Source of the DNA: Poa pratensis
Taxonomy: Eukaryota; Streptophyta; Magnoliopsida; Poales; Poaceae
Assembly: GCA_947311845.1 (NCBI GenBank)
Contig: CAMZMU010000027.1
Coordinates: 25,326,368 to 25,390,367, forward strand
Direction: 5' to 3'
DNA: 64,000 bases
A program made the translations under genes and the position numbers. The notes beneath the pieces were generated by a model. The model had not been told where the DNA came from. It ran no database searches and was given only the letters and a program-made list of their open reading frames with translations. This document shows, one piece after another, positions 55,918 through 64,000 of this stretch (its first letter is position 1; each line of letters opens with the position of its first letter).

Positions 55918-55971
<54 letters not shown>

Positions 55972-57355
55972 GTAATTTTAGTAATTTTGATACACACCGA
56001 AATACTTACCTTTTAGTCAAACAAATTAGACATTTTGATGGTGCACATGGTTTTAAATAAAATTTAAACGATTATTCATTTGAATATTTGGATAAACTAG
56101 TAACGGTGCACGTGCAAACGTGTTGACCAAATTAAACATAATATTATAAAGGTTTTTTTGAAAAATAGACAATGTGCTACTACAAAATATATTGACCTAC
56201 CAACGTGCAATGTCTTTTAGTCTTTTAGTAAATTCCTTTGTAGATATATCTTCTGATTCAAAGTAGTTTTATAGGACTTTTGAAGCACACAAATCTTAAG
56301 TTTGTTTTTCTATGGGGAGCATTATATTTTTTCTAATGATTTATTTGTACTCTAGTTTAGAGAAAAAACATACACTCAAACCTCTTATCACAATTCCTTT
56401 GGTTTTCCTATTGTGTCGTACACTCTGATGATTTATTTTTTCCCATCCTGCTCGATCATGTTGCGCACATTGCAACACCCTTCAATTTTTTCTACTTGGT
56501 GCAGACTATCCATGAGACAATGGAGGAATTAAACAGCTGAAATCCTTTATCTTAGATCCAAGCATGTTAAAGGAATACAAACAAATCAATCTCATAGAAA
56601 TCATTTGTGACACAACTGGAGGATGAAGTGAAGGAAAAGCATATATCGTCTCACGGTGATCATGTGGCAATAACTAAACACCAAAATATTTGACCAGGGA
56701 AAAAATAAAAATATTCTATTTTGTACTTTTAATACCACCAACATGAGACATTGCCGGTAGGCATCTTCTCGCCGAGAACGTATGGAATCAGCCACGTCCT
56801 GATTATGAGAGTTCATTGAGAAAATTATGTCATGATTTCTCAGGTTTCAATATTGTAATCGCCAACAACCAAAATCAATTGATACATCATCGAACCAAAG
56901 GGATGACATGTGTCATCGTATCATCGTATAGTCTGATCAGACAATATAACTTCTTCAGGTCTGACATTACAATATAAGAAATATTTGACAGCATTTAAAG
57001 TAACGGTGCTAGTGCAGCTGAGTAGAAACTAACTATTAATCATACAAATAAACCAATATACGCTAATGAAACAAATGTTCATGTAACATCCCAAGTTTGC
57101 ATTAATGTATAAATCGCTTATCATGTTCATGGCATGCATTATTTTTGCACCGAGAAAAATCACATTTAAAAATAAATTTAAGTTCGCTAAAATGTTCAAA
57201 TATTTCCTTACTTTAGCTATGTTCAAAATGTTTTAAAAATGCAAAAAATATATATTTGGAGAATCACTAATATATAAAGAAGTTCCATGATTATTTTCAT
57301 ATTCTTTAAAACCGTTTGGAATCTGCAAACAATTAAAAAACCACACATTAAGCAA
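55916..57355. other. Host sequence with (TA)n, no gene seen
   Basis: A (TA)n run at 55921-55969 lies immediately beside the Helitron end. The rest is AT-rich with stops in all frames. The stretch 56006-56092 resembles 58927-59022 and is probably an old dispersed repeat. Confidence 0.5.
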
Positions 57356-57622
57356 ACGGAGCTTGGCTCTGATGGTTGGGTTCCCTGTGGTGGAACCAGC
57401 CCACCCAGGTTCAAGTCCTAGACTTGGCATGGGCGTTTGCATTTACCTGGATTTATTCCAGGATTATCCGGCGCTATTCTTTCAGTGGTAGGTGACGTGC
57501 CCGTCAACAGCGAGGCGCCTGTGGTGACTTCGTCAACCTCAAGATCTGCCGGCTCAGTCCTTCAGAGGTGCTCATAGGGGTAGGGTGTGCGTGCGTGCGT
57601 TCATAGGGGTGAGTGTATAAAA
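57356..57622 (+). mobile_element. Au-like SINE
   Basis: Starts GGAGCTTGGCTCTGATGG and carries pol III promoter boxes: box A in TTGGCTCTGATGGTTGG (about 57363-57379) and box B GGTTCAAGTCC (57408-57418). The 3' part GGGTGTGCGTGCGTGCGTTC, then ATAGGGGTGAGTGTATAA, matches what I recall of the grass Au SINE. The 3' end looks cut short and is followed by an A-rich stretch. I could not fix a target duplication. Confidence 0.7.
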
Positions 57623-57659
57623 AAGATAAAATAAAAGGCAAGCAGGTTTTGAAAAACAC

Positions 57660-58440
57660 TCACCTCGGTTTGTCCTGCGTCTGGCCCAAATTCCCCTTTT
57701 CTCTTTTTGTTACCTACCGCTAGCGCAGCGGGCAGCAGCACATATCCAGCCCAGCTAGCGGCCAGGCCAGCTCCTCTCCCTGTCGTCTTCGTCCTGGACG
57801 TTAAGCAGCTGGGTGGCGTCGCCCTCGCCGTCCATCATAGCGAGGAGATCTTCGCCGTCGCCCCACCCAGCTGCGAGGATAAGGCCCGAGCACCGTGCAG
57901 CTCTTCTATCCCTCCAGCTTATCTTCTCCGTCACCGCGCGTCTCCCCTGCTCTCTGTTTCTCCCTTTATTCGGCCGAAGCCATTGCCGACGCGACGCGCC
58001 GCCGTTTCCGGCCGCCTGGACGGATCGAAGACCACCGAAGCTTCCTCCCGAGCTCCTCTACCTCTCCCTAGACTATTGATTTCTGGGACGCCGTGAATCG
58101 CACGGATCGACCGAGTCTTCCCCGCCTCCGGCCACCGTCCGTCGAGCTCACTCTGGTCACCCCGACTTCCTCCAGCCTCCCCGACCATTTTATCGTTTTC
58201 CTGGTATGCTGCTGGTCCTCATGGACCTTCCCGCCGTGCCCCTCTCACCTTGAGTAAGTTGGCTTAGCGTGTTGCGTAGGGAGACGGATGAGGACCGGCG
58301 GGGACGTCCACGATGACATCCTGCACGCAGCTCACGGACCCGTGCTGGAGCGCGAGGGGCCAAGGATTTAGGCTGGTAGGAGGAGAGAAAACAGTCCAAC
58401 CGGGACGATGGTATTTTCCTAGTATTATGGGATTTGGTGG
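57660..58440 (+). other. GC-rich gene-edge-like region, function unknown
   Basis: Pyrimidine-rich, CpG-rich sequence with 130 open codons from 57707 (MLPTASAAGSSTYPAQ) but no known domain. It looks like a plant 5' leader and first exon, possibly a gene remnant whose remainder is lost; the downstream sequence is AT-rich and non-coding. Confidence 0.3.
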
Positions 58441-60535
58441 GAGGACAAAACAGTAAAAATAATATGTGTTGAGTTGCTCAACACGATTTGAAGGATCTGA
58501 TCCTATTAAATGGATTAAATTTAATATATCCGGTCATATTTGTTTTTTTAATAATAGTATAGTTATAGATTTTGAGAGAATTTTCTTGTCTGGCTGAATC
58601 GCAAACCAAATTCACTGATATTCAGTATTTTGGTCATATCAGTAGTGACCGAAATATTTTCGAAACAGTAAGTTTAAAGCCATGACTATAAGTATAGTAC
58701 CATGCGGCTATGCAAGTAGTAAAGCAAGCAGTGCTATGTAGCAATAATAAATAGTATAGCACAAATCTCTTACTCCCTCCGTTTAGGTGTATTGGGCACC
58801 TAATTCAGTGCACCGTGACCAAGATTGGTTTTTACCGGTTCCAATCAATTTTCTCTTTCCGTATATGCATTGGTGGCACGGGAATCCTTCCGTACATGCA
58901 TTGGTGGCACGGGAAAGCAAAATAATTACCTTTCTGTCAAAATAATCAGATATTTCAGTAGCAAAACATAATTTCAAATAAATTCTAAATTAATTCATTT
59001 AAATATTTTGATGAAGTTGGGAGATTTTTTTAGTCCTTTGGCTTAATTGCAGACCAAAATCACCGATATTTAGTTTTTTTAAACAATACAAAAGTCTTGC
59101 CATTTTCATTGATTAAGAAGAATAGAGTACTCGGGCTAATTCGCGGGAAACCGACAAAAAACTATACAAAAGCGTCAATGTCGGCATGAAACACGACCAC
59201 ATTGGGCACCATCGGCCAACCTGGCCACCCACACGAAGCCCACACGCGTAGTAGAAAAGAAAAGCCACCACCGGGTTGCCAACAAGCGTTATCGTCGTCA
59301 CTTGTCCGCGACTCCAGCGACCACCGACGGGGCCCTCCGACTTATAAAGTAATTCGGTGATCTCGGTAGTGGCCAGCATATTTCCGAAATGAAAGTTCAA
59401 ACCATGGCTGTAAGTACAGTCCCATGCAGCTATGCAACCAGTCAAAGAAGTAATGTTATTTTTACACATGGACTAATTATTAGTGTCAACAAACGAATCA
59501 ATTGCTCAGTTCGACTTGATTAGGAGTGGATCGTGCGATTTCATGTCAGTAGATCAAAATTAAGCAGAGGGGACAAGACTGGCAGGCTACTTCTTATGCC
59601 CAAAGGAAATGAGCACACATACAATCTTTCTGCATAAACAGAGAAAGGCATGGGATGTTCATGGTCGATCGATGAGCCAGCGATACAGATAATTTATAAG
59701 CAAGGCAGGAGATCATTAGACGGTGAAGCATTTGTTGTTATGTGTTCCCTCTATGTTCTCTTTTCTTTTCTCTAGCAAATGAAGTAAACAGGATACTAGC
59801 ACTATAGAGGAGGACACCAGTTTCAGACAACAAATGTCTTCCTTATCTATCAGATTTTGCAGCAATCAATGCTACACTACACATGCAACGAATGCGTAGA
59901 AGCTTGAAAACCAATGCCTACTGAAGCTACACCATGACAACAAATGCCGGCAAATTTTTGCAACCTATGATTGCCCTCAGCAACCTATGCTAGGACTCTC
60001 GTGCTCTATTGTTTTCATATGTATGGGGTGCCTCTCTTTATATAGAGGTTTTAGGTCGGTGTCATTTGCATAGGAGGGGAGAGAGAGCTAGGTGGCCGGA
60101 GCAAGTGCGGGGGATATGATGGCGGCCGGAGCAAGTACGGGGGATATGATGGCGGCCGAAACAAAAGCAGGGCGCTATAAAAAGGGGTAAGTGGGACGGC
60201 GAAGCGGTCAAGGCAACGCCGACATCAATGTTGGTGACGCTTTGACACGCCACACGAGGCGCATGGGAATGCTGCGCTTGTCTTGGAAACCCGTGACGCC
60301 ATTATTCTGCTTGATCGGCCGCTCTGCCTCCTGTGTGTCACTTGCTGGTGGGTTCCACCTGTCGGGGCGCCTGTCCAGCACCCTGAGAGGGCCTCAAAGT
60401 TGGGGGCCTGATCGGGGAAGCCGGATAGAATTTGGGTCGGGCCGGATCGTTGGGGTGCCGGTGGAAAGAAATTTCTTGTCCAGCACCCAATTAGCCTTTG
60501 GGGGGTGTTTTAGGGGCCACCGGTGGAGATGCTTT
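58441..60535. other. Intergenic region with diverged repeats and a LINE remnant
   Basis: A Stowaway-like single end (TACTCCCTCCGTTTAGG) lies at 58771. Two 28-bp copies with ATGCATTGGTGGCACGGGAA lie at about 58862-58916. A block at 58560-58750 is repeated, diverged, at 59020-59460, with about 270 bp inserted in the second copy; the insert (about 59073-59345) looks like a minus-strand LINE 3' end (T run, then TTTCATTGATTAAGAAGAA). At 60100-60165 a 30-bp unit GGCGGCCGGAGCAAG is repeated. A TATA-like GCTATAAAAAGGGG is at 60173-60186. Confidence 0.45.
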
Positions 60536-60680
60536 TAGGTCGCACGCTGGAGGCGCTAATCAACCTAGCCTCCACGCGTGCGAGGCTTTAGTTACTCCAA
60601 GCAGATTCATGCAATCAATTTTAATTTCCTTAATAATGTAGTTTCCCCATTTAGTTTGAGTTTCCGCACGTTAAGGAGCA
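60536..60680 (+). pseudogene. Orphan copy of the 3' flank of the lipid-transfer-like gene
   Basis: From the stop-codon position onward, this segment matches the 3' end of the gene at 63442-63774: TCAACCTAGC, CTCCACGCGTGCGAGGCTTTAG, AAGCAGATTCATGC and TTTCCTTAATAATGTA occur in the same order. No related coding sequence lies upstream. It is the relic of a tandem paralogue whose coding part was lost or replaced. Confidence 0.75.
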
Positions 60681-62898
60681 CTAGATGATACCCAGCGCAT
60701 TGCTACGAAAATGCATGTATATAATCCGTGTAGATCGATGAAAGACATACAACTATCCGGTAGAATATTTTGAAACTAATATTAAATATCAGAATCTTTG
60801 TTAGGTGTTACATAACTCCTGCAAACAGCAGAATACTTTAGCCTGACATACTCTAACCAATATGACGACTACTCAACCCCCTCCAATAGTAAGATAAAAT
60901 AGGTATAATAGCTGAAAAGATTGTCCTAGATTTGAAAAGACCAAAGTTGTTCTGGTCCTCGCATCCTACTCAGTAAGACACATGACCATACCAAGTAACC
61001 TGGACTGTTGGTTCAGACTAAGTTATCAGACATGTGAAAGGAGCAAGTATGTAGCAAGGAAACTATTACCATACCAAGTAACCCAAATTGTTGATTCCAT
61101 CGGACTGCAAAGCACATGTCTTCTAGAAAAGGTAAAATGCATATGCATGCAAAAGGCAGACCTGCTACTGGACGGGAATTGTTGATTTTTCTTTCAAATC
61201 ACCTGCAAAACACAAAATCTATGTGATATCACTTGGAGTATGGCCGGCATGGTCTTCTTATATAAAGGAGAGGCCACCCCATTCAATGATTAATCTTATT
61301 TAAAGGAGAGAAAATATAGTCTACTTTACAAGGTGGACATTATTTTGAAATTAAGAACAACAATGGTGCATACATAGTCAAGCAAAAAATCAAAAAGGAG
61401 GGAATTGGATAGCCTGTAAATAAGCACGGACAGAAGGCACTCGAGTGCAGAAACATCCGGCAAACAACAAACCATAGGGGATTTTTATCTGATGATACCG
61501 TAAGAAATGAACCGAACATGGAAGAAAATCACGAAAAAGACACAAAACCATCATGTTAATAACGGATATGTTCCACCTCACAAGAGAAATGCTTTATCTA
61601 GAAAAGCATTGGCGCAGGTGTGTGTGACGTACACCAATTGCTGCAGGTAATGAAAGAACTCGACAATAAGTAGCTCTACTTGTTTGCTGAAGTGTGCATG
61701 CTGAACTTGACAAACATTATTTCTTAAAACAAATAAGTAATTCTCTTAGAAAAATTTAGATTGAACGCTGAAAGGGTTAACCTCATACCGTAACACATAT
61801 ACTTCCTCCGTTCCAAAATAGATGATTTTCATTTGTCTATATACGGATGTATTTTGACATCTTTTAGTGTGTAGGTACATCCATATGTAGATCAATGGAA
61901 GTCAAGTATTTTAGAAGGGAGGGAGTACTAAATAAGTTATTGTTCATATTAGAAGCAAGGCGAGCCAAGAGAGACCGGAAACAATGTCATTTGCTTAACT
62001 AAAATAGCCTTTGAAATTCTGATTGAACACTGGAAAAGAAAAAGAAAAACTACTGTACATACAGAATGATCAAATGATCTCTGAAAACAATTTAAACAAC
62101 ATAATCCAGAGCATCTCAATTCTCACCTGAAATTTTATGCAGTTTAACTGAGACAATAATGACTTCTCTCTTTATAAAACTGATCTCTCCAAATTTTGAC
62201 GATTGGCTGCAGAAAGTACCGGGGCAATAATCGGGTTAGAAACTCTGAATGCTCTGTACGTTCGAGATATTGTCTTCAGTTAACTAAGATGTTTTCAGAT
62301 GGTATAGAATGAAACGACAGTTATGGAAGAGGAAGCGTTGTTGTCTGCACGGACAGAAGGCACTCGAGTGCAGAAACATCCGGACAAACAACAAACCATA
62401 GGGGGTGGACATCGATGGAGTGGAGGAACGTCTATTGGTGTCAGTCGATGGACCCAGATTCGTTCTATTGGAAAAGAGGAATAGTACTGGATCGGTGGGG
62501 CTGAAGAATGGGCTGGAAGGCCACACACGAACAAAACAGAATGCGGGCCGTATGCAAAGCAGTTCCGAAACAGAATAGAACGTTCAAAGAAAATAAGTTA
62601 AAAAAAAAACGGAAATTGCTAACATTGCCTGTTTGATGACTTGGATAACATGTCCCTTCTGTGATGCGGTGGAGACAAGCTTTTTTCTAGCGGGCCGTAT
62701 CACTGAATCCTAGGTGAATGCTTGAGAGAAGGGTCTCGATTAGATTTTGACACTATGTTGTTGGAGAGGCCGTATTGTTGTTTTCTGGTCACTACTGACT
62801 CACCCAACGCCACTGGTTACACAACTTGAATGTCTCGATTAGATTTTGACACTCTGTTGTTGAAGAGGCCGTATTGTTGTTATCTTGATTTTAAAAAT
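60681..62898. other. Intergenic sequence with short duplications
   Basis: AT-rich, no gene. A segment of about 58 bp with GCACTCGAGTGCAGAAACATC is present at 61423-61480 and at 62347-62404. A 99-bp tandem duplication starting TCTCGATTAGATTTTGACAC lies at 62734-62832 and continues from 62833. Confidence 0.6.
61800..61927. mobile_element. Stowaway-like MITE
   Basis: TA target duplication at both ends. The left terminus CTTCCTCCGTTCCAAAATA pairs imperfectly with the right terminus TATTTTAGAAGGGAGGGAG. The 128-bp length and TA flanks fit a Tc1/Mariner-type MITE. No coding capacity. Confidence 0.85.
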
Positions 62899-63070
62899 TA
62901 CTCTCTCCATTCCATAATATAAGATGTTTTAGGTACTTCACATGTTGTTTAGATTCAGACTAAAATGTGTGAATATATACAGTATAACATGTCTAGATAC
63001 ATGTATGCACATATGAATGTGGCAAATGACTAAAAAAATCCTGACCAACGCGGCGCGGCCTGAGGGAGTA
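62899..63070. mobile_element. Stowaway-like MITE upstream of the lipid-transfer-like gene
   Basis: TA at both ends, left terminus CTCTCTCCATTCCATAATAT, right terminus ending TGAGGGAG before TA. About 172 bp. It lies roughly 260 bp upstream of the TATA box of the gene at 63442. Confidence 0.7.
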
Positions 63071-63327
63071 CTCTTTTTGAAAGAAAACCAGAAAAAAAAA
63101 TCCTGATAAATAACACAGCACAACACAACGTTTTTTTTCTTCTGTGCATGTGGTTGACGAAACAAAAACGTATGGTAAAAGATTTCTTGGCTCGACGACT
63201 TGGCTCGACGACTTTGCAAAGTCAAGTCACTGAATCACAGTCTGTGGAATTAATGAATGCTTCGGCCGGTCGGCCGGCGATGGAGCACATGCCCGCGCGT
63301 CACGGGCGGTCGTACGTATCTCCACGC

Positions 63328-63334
63328 TATATAA
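63328..63334 (+). promoter_or_regulatory. TATA box of the lipid-transfer-like gene
   Basis: TATATAA in the context CACGCTATATAACCACT, 114 bp before the ATG at 63442. The expected transcription start is near 63360, which leaves a leader of about 80 bases. Confidence 0.75.
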
Positions 63335-63441
63335 CCACTACACACACTGATTGGATCAACCACACTACTACACAGATCCATCCCCTCACCTCTGCCTCTA
63401 GTCTCTGTGTATTCCTAGCCAGCTCTAGCTCGATCCGATCC

Positions 63442-63774
63442 ATGGCAGCAGGGAGGAAGCAAGCGACGATGACCAGCGCGGCGCTGCTGCTGCTGCTGGG
63501 GCTGCTTGCCATGGCGGCTGTGGCGCCGGCGGCAAGTTACACGCTGTGCCGAGTGAACCTGGACGCCGCGAAGGGCGCGTGCGAGAAGTACTATGTGAGA
63601 GGCAGCAGGGAGGCGTGGCCGAGCCAGGAGTGCTGCAACGCGGTGTGGAGAGCCGACTTCAAGTGCGCCTGCCGCTGGAAGCGCCTGACCCGGTTCCCGC
63701 GCAACGTCGACGTCGGCCGCGGCATGCAGATCCCCTCCAAGTGCGGCATCCCAGGCGCGCCGACGAAATGCTAA
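63442..63774 (+). CDS. Secreted 8-cysteine protein, lipid-transfer/protease-inhibitor-like (nsLTP superfamily)
   Basis: 110 residues, complete with ATG and stop. Residues 1-31 form a signal peptide with a leucine/alanine core (LLLLLGLLAMAA) and a likely cut after APAA, so the protein should be secreted. The mature part has the eight-cysteine pattern of plant non-specific lipid transfer proteins: C36, C47, C64-C65, C75-x-C77, C101 and C110, which would form four disulfides around a hydrophobic cavity. It is basic (many K and R). Spacing C-x10-C-x16-CC-x9-CxC-x23-C-x8-C does not exactly match the type I or type II nsLTPs, so it may belong to a smaller subgroup or be an amylase/protease-inhibitor relative. 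I chose 63442 because it is followed directly by the signal peptide; the longer frame from 63148 crosses the TATA box. No sign of decay. Confidence 0.85.
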   Translation: MAAGRKQATMTSAALLLLLGLLAMAAVAPAASYTLCRVNLDAAKGACEKYYVRGSREAWPSQECCNAVWRADFKCACRWKRLTRFPRNVDVGRGMQIPSKCGIPGAPTKC

Positions 63775-63839
63775 GGTCGCTCGCTAGAGGCGCTGATCAA
63801 CCTAGCTAGCCTCCACGCGTGCGAGGCTTTAGCTACTCC

Positions 63840-63999
63840 AAGCAGATTCATGCGATCAATTTTGATTTCCTTAATAATGTACTTTTCCCCCATTTAGTTT
63901 AAGTTTCCGCACGTTAACCAAGCAGATTCATGCAATCAATTTTGATTTCCTTAATAATGTACTTTTCCCTGTCTAGTTTGAGTTTGCGCACGTTAATGA
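63840..63999 (+). repeat. Tandem duplication of about 80 bp in the 3' flank of the lipid-transfer-like gene
   Basis: Two copies, 63840-63919 and 63920-63999, each AAGCAGATTCATGC, then TTTTGATTTCCTTAATAATG, then a CGCACGTTAA end. A third copy is at 60599-60676 in the orphan 3' flank. Confidence 0.9.
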
Positions 64000-64000
64000 G

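Noticed and set aside
56090..57010. Possible second Helitron end near 56097 (ACTAGTAACGGTGCACGTGC on the plus strand)
   Set aside because: Resembles a reversed CTAGT end with a GC hairpin, but I found no partner terminus, so the evidence is too thin.
58771..58925. Complete Stowaway MITE starting at TACTCCCTCCGTTTAGG
   Set aside because: No matching inverted terminus within a reasonable distance; reported only as a single end.

Overview
The window looks like a large, repeat-rich grass genome, most likely Triticeae (wheat, Aegilops or a relative). The reasons are an Au-like SINE, Stowaway-type MITEs ending in CTCCCTCCGT-like sequence, nested LTR retrotransposons with long LTRs, plant LINEs, and a small secreted 8-cysteine lipid-transfer-like protein gene with plant promoter features. 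About three quarters of the window is transposable element. All calls come from reading the sequence; no database was searched.

Layout. Element 1 (493-14825) is a complete Ty3/gypsy retrotransposon, read on the minus strand, with two LTRs and a TACAG target duplication. Its gag-protease-RT-RNaseH-integrase genes look like the Tat lineage. Between integrase and the 3' LTR it carries a second, spliced gene on the opposite (plus) strand with its own TATA box. At 14831-24561 there is host sequence with two sets of minus-strand exons: a decayed multi-exon gene (24335 down to about 14985) and a compact four-exon model (19636-17907) whose splice phases all agree. At 24562-40870 there is a Copia element (TSD CTCTT) with a frameshifted gag and no recognisable pol. 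Its 5' LTR is interrupted by element 3 (25491-31913, TSD CTCAA), a gypsy element without pol. Element 2 (41039-45617) has LTRs of the same family as element 1 but no gag or pol; its interior is mostly tandem arrays. At 47385-49700 there is a 5'-truncated LINE. At 49863-55915 there is a probable Helitron that was itself hit by a second LINE (about 50843-54943). The right end (55916-64000) holds an Au-like SINE, MITEs, LINE remnants and an intact lipid-transfer-like gene at 63442-63774.

How the parts relate. Element 1 could supply proteins to its non-autonomous relative element 2: same LTRs, same primer-binding site, same polypurine tract. Element 3 shares the primer-binding site and has a decayed version of the same layout, with an opposite-strand coding remnant. 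The most interesting system here is this lineage's opposite-strand spliced gene together with the repeat-filled non-autonomous partners. The Copia element and element 2 both landed just upstream of the ATG of the decayed host gene and split its upstream region.

Caution: several reading frames are broken by single-base indels, and one LTR (493-1430) has many single-base indels against its sister. Some frameshifts could be assembly errors.
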